From a bacterium (GTDB taxonomy: Bacteria > Spirochaetota > JAHITG01), in the NCBI GenBank assembly GCA_028711675.1, contig JAQTRT010000140.1, forward strand, positions 1-8,207: a DNA stretch of 8,207 bases, read 5' to 3'. Made by a program: the position numbers and the translations under genes. The notes under the pieces are model-generated. The model searched no databases and was not told where the DNA came from. It saw only the letters and a program-made list of their open reading frames with translations. The number at the start of each line of letters is the position of its first letter. Position 1 is the stretch's first letter. Positions 1 to 7,049 of the stretch are shown here, piece by piece.

Positions 1-700
1 CAGTGGACAGCTCCAGGTCCTCCGTGTTCACACGGACGATAACCTCAGCCTTTCCCTTTATTTTTTCCAGTGCAGCCTTGATATTGTCGATCACGACCTT
101 CTTCTGTTCTTCGGAAATGGATTTTACAACTTTACGGGCAATCAACAGGATAACACGGATGACCTGGTCTTCGGCATCCTGAATAATGGTATCCCGTTTG
201 TCGATGGCTTCTTCGATGATGGTATGGAGCCGTTTGATCAGCCGGTCCACTTCCACTTTACCTTCCTGATACCCTGCTTCATATCCTTCCTTCTGGGCAT
301 TATCCTTGGTCTCCTGGTATTCCTTCCGTAACAGTTCCTTCTGTTCGCTGATCTTTCTCTGTATCTCGTTCTCCTTGGCGATCTTGAACTCTTCCGTCCG
401 GGTCTTGACGTCATCCTCTATCCTGGTGGCGTCATGAGTGGCCTTTTTCACGTATTCAAAGGCTTTGGCCTCGGCATCCTTGACGATCTGTACGGCTTCC
501 AGTTTGGATTCCTCGATGATGGTCTTGGCCTCTTCTTCTGCCTGCATGATCAGCTTTTTATTTTGTTCTTCGATATCTTCGATGGTCGGACCCGTATATT
601 CAGCCACATCCGGCTTTGGTTTCTCAAATTTCGGTGGCGGGATAAAGACCTTGCTGGTTAAATTAAACACTTCGGTTGAGCTGAATACATTTTTTGCCAT
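1..700 (-). CDS. fliH: Flagellar assembly protein FliH, 5' part (runs off the window)
   Basis: FliH binds and restrains the flagellar export ATPase FliI and links it to the C-ring on the cytoplasmic side of the basal body. The visible 233 codons start MAKNVFSSTEVFNL. A Pro/Lys-rich stretch (about residues 22-32) leads into a long, highly charged, probably coiled-coil helix (about 40-135). Next comes a glycine repeat, GYEAGYQEG at 139-147, matching the GxxxG repeats typical of FliH. The start of the C-terminal globular part (from about 160) resembles the family's vacuolar-ATPase E-subunit-like domain. The ATG lies 18 bases after the fliG stop, with AAGGCGAGG just upstream. The C-terminus lies beyond base 1. 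The assignment rests on the glycine repeat, the helical charge pattern and the position directly after fliG; primary sequence is weakly conserved in this family, so the related type III SctL group is the only real alternative. Confidence 0.88.
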   Translation of the reverse strand, partial: MAKNVFSSTEVFNLTSKVFIPPPKFEKPKPDVAEYTGPTIEDIEEQNKKLIMQAEEEAKTIIEESKLEAVQIVKDAEAKAFEYVKKATHDATRIEDDVKTRTEEFKIAKENEIQRKISEQKELLRKEYQETKDNAQKEGYEAGYQEGKVEVDRLIKRLHTIIEEAIDKRDTIIQDAEDQVIRVILLIARKVVKSISEEQKKVVIDNIKAALEKIKGKAEVIVRVNTEDLELST

Positions 701-718
701 AAAAAAACCTCGCCTTCT

Positions 719-1882
719 TTAAACGATCATCTCGTCTTCGCCGCCGCGGGCAACGATGATCTCGCCCTGGTCCTCCAGTTTCCGGATGATATTAACGATC
801 TTCTGCTGGGCTTCTTCCACATCCCTCAAACGGATGGGGCCCATGAATTCCATGTCTTCTTTAAGAAGACTTGAGGCCCTCTTGCTCATGTTTCGGTATA
901 TCTTATCCTGTACTTCCAGGTCAACGCCTTTCAAGGCCTTGGCCAGTTCGCTGGTATCCACTTCCCTTAATACTTTTTGGATGGACCTGTCGTCCAGCAG
1001 GACGATATCCTCGAACACGAACATCTTCTTCTTTATTTCCTCGGCCAGTTCCGGGTCCTCTTCTTCAAGGGACTCTATGATGCTCTTTTCCGTGCTTCTG
1101 TCCACCAGGTTCAACATGTCCACGACGCTCTCGATACCGCCGGCACTGGTATAATCCTCGCTGGCCAGCGTGCTTAGTTTCCTCTCCAGAACCCGTTCCA
1201 CTTCCCGCAGTACATCCGGGCTGGTACGGTCCATCTGGGCGATCCGCCTCACGACGTCCGACTGGATTTCGTGCGGCAGGTTCTTCAATATCTCCGCTCC
1301 CTTCTGCGACTCCAGGTAAGCCAGGATCAAAGCAATGGTCTGGGGATGCTCCCCCTGGATAAAATTAAGCAGATGCTGGGGATCGCTCCGGCGCACGAAA
1401 TCAAAGGGCCTGACCTGCAGGCTGCTCGTGAACCGGTTTATGATATCAACGGCTTTCTGGGTACCCAGGGCTTTTTCCAGGACTTCGCGGGCATAATCAA
1501 TACCGCCCTGGCTGATGAACTGCTGGGCCATCATCAGTTCCTGGAACTCCATCAGGACCTTGTCCTTCTCCTCGGAGTCCACTTTGTCCATCCTGGCGAT
1601 CTCAAAAGTAAGCTGCTCTACCTCATCCTCGCGAAGAAATTTGAATATTTCGCTCGATACTTCACTGCCGACCGTGATCAGGAAGATGGACGCTTTCTGC
1701 CTGCCGCTCAGTCTCTCTTTTGTCTTCTTATGATGGGCTGCTACGGCCTGGGGACCGCCCGCCGGATGCCCGCCTTTGCCGCCGTGGCCGTCGACCATGA
1801 TAGCCTGTTTGGCATCGGCTTTAGCATCACCTTTAGGTTCAGGTTTTATATCCTGTTTTTGCTGGCGTTTTTCTTCAGCCAT
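719..1882 (-). CDS. fliG: Flagellar motor switch protein FliG with a long N-terminal extension
   Basis: FliG is the rotor protein of the C-ring: its N-domain sits on FliF, its middle domain binds FliM, and its C-domain meets the stator to generate torque. The 387 residues exceed the usual 330-345. The FliG fold begins near residue 54 (KERLSGRQKASIFLITVG). The EHPQ motif is at 178-181, the Gly-Gly linker region at 247-257 (SAGGIESVVDML), the MFVF hinge motif at 287-290, and the charged torque helix with LDDRSIQ at 296-302. The C-domain is intact through MGPIRLRDVEEAQQKIV (347-363). Residues 1-53 are an extra low-complexity tail rich in Lys, Gly and His. The ATG follows the fliF stop by 5 bases. 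Its GAGGAG ribosome site is formed by the last two fliF Glu codons, so translational coupling is likely. Confidence 0.98.
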   Translation of the reverse strand: MAEEKRQQKQDIKPEPKGDAKADAKQAIMVDGHGGKGGHPAGGPQAVAAHHKKTKERLSGRQKASIFLITVGSEVSSEIFKFLREDEVEQLTFEIARMDKVDSEEKDKVLMEFQELMMAQQFISQGGIDYAREVLEKALGTQKAVDIINRFTSSLQVRPFDFVRRSDPQHLLNFIQGEHPQTIALILAYLESQKGAEILKNLPHEIQSDVVRRIAQMDRTSPDVLREVERVLERKLSTLASEDYTSAGGIESVVDMLNLVDRSTEKSIIESLEEEDPELAEEIKKKMFVFEDIVLLDDRSIQKVLREVDTSELAKALKGVDLEVQDKIYRNMSKRASSLLKEDMEFMGPIRLRDVEEAQQKIVNIIRKLEDQGEIIVARGGEDEMIV

Positions 1883-1887
1883 AATTA

Positions 1888-3582
1888 TTACTCCTCTGCC
1901 AACCAGGTTCTCAGCAAGCTGGCCACATCCTCGGGCTTCTCCTTAGCGATATTGATCGCGTTCTGCTGCATTTCTATCCTGGCCTTCTCTTCGAGGGACA
2001 TCTCGACTTCGATAGCTTCTTTCTCCGCGGATTTTAGGGCCTGCTCACGCAGCAACTGCTGCTGCATAGCCAGCTCTTCTTCCCTGATCCTCCGCCTGCG
2101 CGCAATCTCCTTTGTAACGGCTTTATAGACTAAAGTGGCCAGGAACAAGCTGAATAAAGTAACCAGGGTCCAGACCAGGGTCTTTCTGAGCTGGATCCTC
2201 CTTAAAACAGCGATATCCTCGACCTTCCATTTGTCTTCCCAGTTGAACTTCACGTTCTTGACGACCACCAGGTCTCCCCTGTCGGAATTATAACCGATGG
2301 AACCTTTAATGATATCTTCATATTTTTTCAGCTCTTCCTCGGAACGGGGGATGTATTCCCTTTTAATGGTCAGGTCCTTGTTTAAAACAAGGTTGCCCTT
2401 CTTGTCGTACACCTTCTTCCAGACCCCGTCCACCCAGGCTGCGACCGAGACCTTATCGATCTTAAAAGGCGATTTTTTAATCTTGCTGTTCTGCTCGCTG
2501 ATCTCATAATTCCGTATCTTCTCGTTCTTTTCATATTTCCCGTACTTATCCGAGGCTTCCTTGTATCCCGGCGGATAATTGGGTTCCACCCCCGGAGGTC
2601 CTTCCGGAACAAAGCCATATCCCTGGAACTTTTCGTTCACGTCCTTTTCGCTGCGCGATATCTTTTCCGTATATTCGCTCTCGTCATAAGGCGTGGCGGG
2701 ATTGTCCTTCTTCAACTGGACCGGGATGAACTCCTTTTTTTCCATCTCCTCCTGGTTAAAGTTAACATCCAGGAAAACCCTGACATCGACCATGTCCTTC
2801 CCGATGAACTTGCTCAATCCGCTGTAAATATCCTCCTGAACCTGGCTCTTCAGCTTTTCCGAGATCTTGTTTTCCTCTCTGGCCCGTTTCAGGTAATCCG
2901 TCTTCTCCTCGTCGGAAAAATCGGACAGGATATTCCCGTGGTTGTCCGAGACAACGATATTGGCCGTCGACAGCTTATCCACACCGAACGCAACGATATT
3001 AATGATGCCTTTGATCTTATCCTTGTTCTTGGCGATATCGGAATAGGGAGCCGGAGTGATGATAACCGAAGCTTTCCAGGGCGTATCCTCGTCGATATAC
3101 AGTTCCTTCTCCGGCATGGTGATCTGAATGCTCACATCCTCCACATCGTCCAGAAGCTTGATATGGCGCGTGATCTCGCCGATCACGGCCCTTCTCTTGT
3201 TGATATTGCGTTCAAAATCCGTGGTGGTCCATTTCTGGGTATCGAACAGGTCCCACCCTTTGATCCCGGAAGGGATCAGGCCTTCCTGGGCCAGCTTCAT
3301 TTTAATATACTGCTTGTCGTCATCCTTGACCCAGATATTATTGTTGTCCGGCGTAAACTCATAACCCCATTCCTGAAGCTTTTTCGAGATCTCACCGAAA
3401 TCCTTGGCATTCAGGTTGGTATACAGGACGGTCTTGGTTGTTTTGGCAGAGAACGAGATAAGCAGGATAAAAGAGACGAAGACCACGGCTACAACAGCGC
3501 CGATGATGATCTTCTGCCGCTTGCCGAGTTTATTATAAGTATCTTTCAACTGTGAAATAAACTTCTTAAAAAAATCATTCAT
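1888..3582 (-). CDS. fliF: Flagellar MS-ring protein FliF
   Basis: FliF forms the MS ring in the inner membrane, the base on which the rod, export gate and C-ring assemble. The 564 residues are normal for the family. A first membrane segment at about 25-45 (IIIGAVVAVVFVSFILLIS) is followed by the periplasmic ring-building domains. A Pro/Gly-rich loop, EGPPGVEPNYPPGY (327-340), and the NYEIS segment (358-362) mark the beta-collar region. A second membrane segment is at about 467-487. A cytoplasmic tail with a charged helix then ends in EDVASLLRTWLAEE, the region that binds the FliG N-domain. The start has a strong purine-rich ribosome site (AGGGAGGGGAG, 3586-3596) 3 bases upstream of ATG and lies 27 bases after fliE. 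No missing domain or frameshift is seen. Confidence 0.98.
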   Translation of the reverse strand: MNDFFKKFISQLKDTYNKLGKRQKIIIGAVVAVVFVSFILLISFSAKTTKTVLYTNLNAKDFGEISKKLQEWGYEFTPDNNNIWVKDDDKQYIKMKLAQEGLIPSGIKGWDLFDTQKWTTTDFERNINKRRAVIGEITRHIKLLDDVEDVSIQITMPEKELYIDEDTPWKASVIITPAPYSDIAKNKDKIKGIINIVAFGVDKLSTANIVVSDNHGNILSDFSDEEKTDYLKRAREENKISEKLKSQVQEDIYSGLSKFIGKDMVDVRVFLDVNFNQEEMEKKEFIPVQLKKDNPATPYDESEYTEKISRSEKDVNEKFQGYGFVPEGPPGVEPNYPPGYKEASDKYGKYEKNEKIRNYEISEQNSKIKKSPFKIDKVSVAAWVDGVWKKVYDKKGNLVLNKDLTIKREYIPRSEEELKKYEDIIKGSIGYNSDRGDLVVVKNVKFNWEDKWKVEDIAVLRRIQLRKTLVWTLVTLFSLFLATLVYKAVTKEIARRRRIREEELAMQQQLLREQALKSAEKEAIEVEMSLEEKARIEMQQNAINIAKEKPEDVASLLRTWLAEE

Positions 3583-3609
3583 AGACTCCCCTCCCTGGCT
3601 TACATGATA

Positions 3610-3945
3610 TTACCGCATGTTAATGATATCTTGATAGGCCCTGATGACCCGATCCCTTACCGACTTCAGAAAATTCAGCGACATCTGGGCTTCCTGGGCC
3701 GCGATCATAACCTCATGGATATTGATCTCGTTGGGCGACGTGATCATCTTGGAGGTCAGTTCGTCCGACCGTATCTGGCTGGTATTGATCTTTTTCAGGG
3801 CGCTGTTTAAAAGCTGTCCAAAAGAGGTGGCCACATCCTGGTCCTGGGATTCGGCCATAGCGCCGCTGGTATCCATGTGCTTGGGACTTGTTCTGTTTAA
3901 GGAAACATTATCACCAATAACCTCGAAACTGTTATACACTTTCAT
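3610..3945 (-). CDS. fliE: Flagellar hook-basal body complex protein FliE
   Basis: FliE is a small exported protein that joins the MS ring to the proximal rod and is among the first axial proteins secreted. The 111 residues match the family's usual 100-115. The diagnostic part is the C-terminal half: NEINIHEVMIAAQEAQMSL (72-90), then NFLKSVRDRVIRAYQDIINMR to the end. The N-terminal 35 residues are polar and variable, as is common. The ATG at 3945 has GGGAGGAAG just upstream. A 67-base gap separates it from flgC, the widest within the flagellar part, containing three AAAGGTT copies. Its position between flgC and fliF is the standard flgB-flgC-fliE-fliF order. Confidence 0.96.
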   Translation of the reverse strand: MKVYNSFEVIGDNVSLNRTSPKHMDTSGAMAESQDQDVATSFGQLLNSALKKINTSQIRSDELTSKMITSPNEINIHEVMIAAQEAQMSLNFLKSVRDRVIRAYQDIINMR

Positions 3946-4012
3946 CGACTTCCTCCCTTCCTGATCTTAACCTTTACTGCCTTAAAACCTTTTAAACCTT
4001 TATCACTTTCTT

Positions 4013-4468
4013 TTACGCACCGATCTCCAGTGCCTTGCTGAATATGGATTTGGAATGATCAATCATGGCCACATTGGCCTCATATGCCCTTGATGCGGAG
4101 ATCATATCGACCATCTCCGTCACGACATTGACATTGGGCATCTGCACATAACCGGCCTTTTCCCCTGTCTTGATGGCATCCGGATGGGACGGGTCATACA
4201 CAAGCCGGAACGGCGAACTATCATCCTCAACTCTCAGGACCCTGACGCCCTGGCCCGCGATAGGCTTGAACTTATCCGGCAGAAAAGGCAGCTTGTATTT
4301 CACTTTCGTGTCAGCCGGCATAAAAACCACCTTTTGCCTCTTGAACGGCCCGCCTTCCGTGGTCCGTGTCGTGTTCACGTTCGCGATATTATTCGCGATC
4401 ACGTCCATCCTGAGACGCTGGGCCGACAAACCTGATGCTGATGTATTAATGGATGTAAACATTCCCAT
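4013..4468 (-). CDS. flgC: Flagellar proximal rod protein FlgC
   Basis: FlgC is a proximal-rod subunit exported through the flagellar secretion channel. The 151 residues are typical. The N-terminal rod helix carries the family signature SASGLSAQRLRMDVIANNIAN (10-30), followed by GGPFKRQ (39-45). The middle contains YDPSHPDA (91-98) and GYVQMPNVNVVTEMVDM (106-122). The C-terminal helix SASRAYEANVAMIDHSKSIF (124-143) is the other half of the rod coiled coil. The first ATG is chosen because GAGGAGG (4477-4483) lies 8 bases upstream; the alternative Met3 would sit too far away. The gene starts 18 bases after the flgB stop, suggesting coupled translation. Confidence 0.98.
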   Translation of the reverse strand: MGMFTSINTSASGLSAQRLRMDVIANNIANVNTTRTTEGGPFKRQKVVFMPADTKVKYKLPFLPDKFKPIAGQGVRVLRVEDDSSPFRLVYDPSHPDAIKTGEKAGYVQMPNVNVVTEMVDMISASRAYEANVAMIDHSKSIFSKALEIGA

Positions 4469-4486
4469 AACTCATTCCTCCTCAGA

Positions 4487-4909
4487 TCAACTCATGGCCA
4501 TATTGAGCATGCGGTAATTCATCTTCATCTTATCCACCAGAGCCCTGTACCGCAATGTATTGACCACGGCATCCGTCATTTCTTTCTCGATATCCACATT
4601 ATTCTTATCGTTCCTGTAGTTGGTATCATATTCCACCTGGATCTTTGGCCCGACCTGCCTGTAATCCACAGGCCTGTTAAACGGGATATGCCTGTCATTT
4701 GTGATATAACCCTGGGGTTCCCTTCTGGCAATATCTTCCGAATCAAGGGCCCTCTTCAATTGGCTTTCAAAGGTCACCGAACTTTTTTTGAAATTCGGGG
4801 TGTCCACATTAGCGATATTGTCCGAGATCACCTTGTGCCGGACAAGGGACGTGTCCATGGCCCTCTGCAGAAGGTAATTCATCTTCATGAATTCTGATTT
4901 TTCAAACAT
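4487..4909 (-). CDS. flgB: Flagellar basal-body rod protein FlgB
   Basis: FlgB is a proximal-rod subunit that works with FlgC, FlgF and FliE. The 140 residues are in the family range. The N-terminal rod motif is SDNIANVDTPNFKKSSVTFE (29-48), and the conserved NNVDIEKEM (103-111) leads into the C-terminal helix ending NYRMLNMAMS. The first Met is preferred over Met8 because family members commonly begin MFEK and because AGAGGC precedes it at suitable spacing. flgB heads the flagellar part of the window and follows a 112-base AT-rich gap after hslU, the most likely place for a separate flagellar promoter, although I could not identify a convincing one. Confidence 0.97.
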   Translation of the reverse strand: MFEKSEFMKMNYLLQRAMDTSLVRHKVISDNIANVDTPNFKKSSVTFESQLKRALDSEDIARREPQGYITNDRHIPFNRPVDYRQVGPKIQVEYDTNYRNDKNNVDIEKEMTDAVVNTLRYRALVDKMKMNYRMLNMAMS

Positions 4910-4927
4910 TGTATGCCTCTTTTTACT

Positions 4928-4996
4928 CTATTTCTTCTCCTGTTTCATTTTTCGGATAATTAAAATTTTCCTTAATCCTTCTATAATATAGTTCAT
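4928..4996 (-). CDS. Possible 22-residue small ORF in the hslU-flgB gap
   Basis: The gap between hslU and flgB holds an ATG-started frame of 22 codons ending in TAG. The predicted peptide begins MNYIIEGL and ends KMKQEKK: a short hydrophobic, Ile/Leu-rich part followed by a basic tail. A GAGGAA sequence (5005-5010) lies 8 bases before the ATG. The frame begins 25 bases after the hslU stop and ends 18 bases before the flgB ATG, spacing much like that between the real genes here. Against it, the region is AT-rich, the frame is short enough to arise by chance, and I recognise no family. It might be a leader peptide for flgB, a small membrane-associated peptide, or simply untranslated leader. I assign no function. 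Confidence 0.2.
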   Translation of the reverse strand: MNYIIEGLRKILIIRKMKQEKK

Positions 4997-5021
4997 AAAT
5001 ACAGTTCCTCGTTTAAACACC

Positions 5022-6464
5022 CTATAAAATGTATCTTGACAGGTCCTTGTTCTCAACAATATCGGAAAGCCTGTCCCGGACATATACGGATGCCACTTTT
5101 ATCTTCTTCTTCTTCATATCCGGGGCATCAAAGGAAATATCCTCCAGAAGCTTCTCTAAGATAGTATGGAGCCTTCTGGCCCCGATATTCTCCGTTTCAT
5201 TGTTCACTTTAAAGGCTATCTTGGCTATCTCGGCAACGGCATCTTCCTTAAAATCGATCTCGATCCCCTCTGTCCCCAGCAGGGCGATATACTGCTTAAT
5301 GAGCGAATTTTTAGGTGTCAGGAGGATTTCCTTGAAATCGTTCTCCGTGAGGGATTTCAGCTCCACCCGGATGGGAAACCGTCCCTGGAGCTCAGGGATC
5401 AGGTCAGCCGGCTTGTTGCTGTGAAAGGCCCCGGCAGCGATAAAAAGAATGTGGTTGGTCTTAATAACGCCGTATTTGGTCATGACATTGGTCCCTTCCA
5501 CGATAGGCAGGAGGTCCCTCTGGACGCCCTCACGGGAAACATCAGGCCCGGTCTTTGTGTTGGTGCCGATGATCTTGTCGATCTCGTCGATGAAAATGAT
5601 CCCCATGTTCTCCACTTTCTCGATGGCTTCGGTAATGACTTTGTTCATGTCGATCAGTTTCTCCGATTCCTCGATGAGCAGTATCTTCCTGGCCTCTTTC
5701 ACGGTCACTTTCTTCCGCTTGGTCTTTTTAGGCATCACATTGGAAAAACCCGGCATCATGAACTCGATATCATCCATGCTCATACCGCCCAGCATATCCA
5801 CCATGGGGAAGACTGTCTCCTTACCGGTCAGTTCGATATATTTATCCTCAAATTCTCCCTTCACCAGCTTCTCGCGTATCTTATCCTTGGTCTTCTGCAA
5901 CCGCTCATTCGGTATGCTTTCAACCTCTTCCTTTACCGTTTCATCAACCGCGTCTTCCGTTCCTTCTTTCTCTTTCCCAGTATTTTCCGGGACAGACAGG
6001 TCCTTGGCCTGGTTCTCGGGAACAGGGAAAAGCAGGCTCAGGAGCCGGTCCTCCACCAGTCTTTCCGCCTCGAGCTTTACCTTCTTCTGCTCGTCATTCT
6101 TGACCATGTTCACGGCCACGTTAGTAAGGTCCCGGATCATGGACTCCACGTCCCGTCCCACATAACCCACTTCCGTATACTTGGTCGCTTCCACTTTAAT
6201 AAAAGGCGCGCCGGCCAGATGAGAGAGCCTTTTCGCGATCTCGGTCTTACCCACACCCGTAGCCCCTATCATGATAATGTTCTTGGGCGCCACTTCATCC
6301 CTTAATTCATCGGGCAGGAACCTGCGGCGGCTTCTGTTCCGGAGGGCAATGGCCACAGCCCTTTTCGCCTCGTTCTGGCCGATGATATACTTATCCAGTT
6401 CCAGCACGATCTGCCTGGGTGTCAGCGCATCGGAGATAAGTTTATTTTCCTTTTCCGTTTTCAT
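5022..6464 (-). CDS. hslU: ATP-dependent protease ATPase subunit HslU (ClpY)
   Basis: HslU is the hexameric AAA+ unfoldase that feeds substrates to the HslV peptidase in the cytoplasm. The 480 residues are longer than the roughly 443 of E. coli HslU. Walker A GATGVGKTE is at 67-75 and the pore-loop motif GYVGRD at 100-105. The intermediate domain spans roughly 110-277. Walker B GIIFIDEIDK is at 288-297, followed by FIAAGAFH (341-348), ELQGRFPIRVEL (358-369) and the sensor-2 segment GARRLHT (428-434). The protein ends SRYIL, the C-terminal tail that inserts into HslV in this family. Extra length comes from a Glu/Lys-rich stretch in the I-domain (about 147-200). AAGGAG lies 5 bases before the chosen ATG, 28 bases after the hslV stop. 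Confidence 0.98.
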   Translation of the reverse strand: MKTEKENKLISDALTPRQIVLELDKYIIGQNEAKRAVAIALRNRSRRRFLPDELRDEVAPKNIIMIGATGVGKTEIAKRLSHLAGAPFIKVEATKYTEVGYVGRDVESMIRDLTNVAVNMVKNDEQKKVKLEAERLVEDRLLSLLFPVPENQAKDLSVPENTGKEKEGTEDAVDETVKEEVESIPNERLQKTKDKIREKLVKGEFEDKYIELTGKETVFPMVDMLGGMSMDDIEFMMPGFSNVMPKKTKRKKVTVKEARKILLIEESEKLIDMNKVITEAIEKVENMGIIFIDEIDKIIGTNTKTGPDVSREGVQRDLLPIVEGTNVMTKYGVIKTNHILFIAAGAFHSNKPADLIPELQGRFPIRVELKSLTENDFKEILLTPKNSLIKQYIALLGTEGIEIDFKEDAVAEIAKIAFKVNNETENIGARRLHTILEKLLEDISFDAPDMKKKKIKVASVYVRDRLSDIVENKDLSRYIL

Positions 6465-6492
6465 CCATGCTCCTTGCCGGACCCGACGGGGA

Positions 6493-7035
6493 TCATGATT
6501 TCAATTCCTCGACTGTTATATTGGTATTGGTATAGATACAGATGGAGGCCGCGATCTTCAGCGATTCCTCCACGATCTCCCTGGCTGTAATCTTTTTATT
6601 ATTGCTCCGCATCATGGCTTTTGCCGCGGCCACGGCATACTGGCCGCCGGACCCGATGCCCACCACGCCTTCTTCGGGTTCAATGACATCGCCGTTCCCC
6701 GAAATCACGTACATTCCCTCCTTGTCCATGACAATGAGCATGGCCTCCAGCCTTCTTAATATCTTGTCCGTCCGCCATTCCTTAGCCAGGTCTACGGCTG
6801 CGCGCGAGATCTTCCCGTAATACTGTTCCACCTTTCCCTCGAATTTCTCGAACAAGGTGAGGGCATCCGCCGTGGAACCGGCAAAACCAGCCAGGACCTG
6901 GTCGTTGTATAAACGTCTGATCTTCCTGGCATTGCTCTTCATGACCGTTTCCCCGAAAGTGACCTGTCCGTCGCCTCCGATGGCATATGTATCGTTGTAT
7001 GACACGGCCAGTACGGTCGTCGATCTTATTTCCAT
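6493..7035 (-). CDS. hslV: ATP-dependent protease peptidase subunit HslV (ClpQ), threonine type
   Basis: HslV is the proteasome-beta-like peptidase that forms the double-hexamer proteolytic core with HslU. I start it at the ATG at 7035, giving 180 residues beginning MEIRSTTVLAV. Removal of MEIRS would expose Thr6 as the catalytic N-terminal Thr1; Lys38 then falls at mature position 33, matching the family's catalytic Lys33, and GGDGQVTFG (20-28) surrounds the active site. Further signatures are GFAGSTADALTLFE, GIGSGGQYAVAAAKAM and ICIYTNTNITVE near the end. An in-frame ATG at 7080 would add 15 residues overlapping the recombinase, but AAAGGAGT sits 6 bases before 7035 and the propeptide should be short. 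The gene precedes hslU by 28 bases, its obligate partner. Confidence 0.98.
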   Translation of the reverse strand: MEIRSTTVLAVSYNDTYAIGGDGQVTFGETVMKSNARKIRRLYNDQVLAGFAGSTADALTLFEKFEGKVEQYYGKISRAAVDLAKEWRTDKILRRLEAMLIVMDKEGMYVISGNGDVIEPEEGVVGIGSGGQYAVAAAKAMMRSNNKKITAREIVEESLKIAASICIYTNTNITVEELKS

Positions 7036-7041
7036 AAATTT

Positions 7042-7049
7042 ACTCCTTT
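7042..7049 (-). promoter_or_regulatory. Ribosome binding site deciding the hslV start
   Basis: AAAGGAGT on the minus strand lies 6 bases before the ATG at 7035 and touches the stop codon of the upstream recombinase gene. It supports the short HslV start and suggests that hslV translation is coupled to termination of the preceding gene. Confidence 0.75.

Noticed and set aside
1271..2128. A 285-codon plus-strand open frame opposite fliG and the fliF end
   Set aside because: It overlaps two certain genes, has no recognisable domain, and its composition follows from the antisense of Lys/Glu-rich coding sequence.
2938..3555. A 205-codon plus-strand open frame opposite the fliF 5' half
   Set aside because: Antisense shadow of fliF; no plausible motif and no operon context on the plus strand.
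4954..4978. Inverted repeat GGAT...ATCC with an AT-rich middle in the hslU-flgB gap as a terminator
   Set aside because: The stem is short, imperfect and AT-rich with no GC core and no following T-run on the minus strand, so it does not look like a rho-independent terminator.
4980..5021. A promoter for flgB based on the TATATTATAG sequence
   Set aside because: AT-rich -10-like words exist, but none has a credible -35 box at 16-18 bases, and no sigma-28 or sigma-54 consensus is visible. A promoter here is plausible by position but not supported by sequence.
5166..6305. A long plus-strand open frame (379 codons) opposite hslU
   Set aside because: It is fully antisense to an intact hslU with all AAA+ motifs, shows no family motif and is His/Leu/Phe-rich as expected for an antisense shadow.
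6442..6468. Tiny frame starting at the ATG at 6468 (MDENGKGK) overlapping the hslU start
   Set aside because: The ATG is only one base from the AAGGAG site, too close for good initiation, and the frame has eight codons; the hslU ATG at 6464 has the proper spacing.
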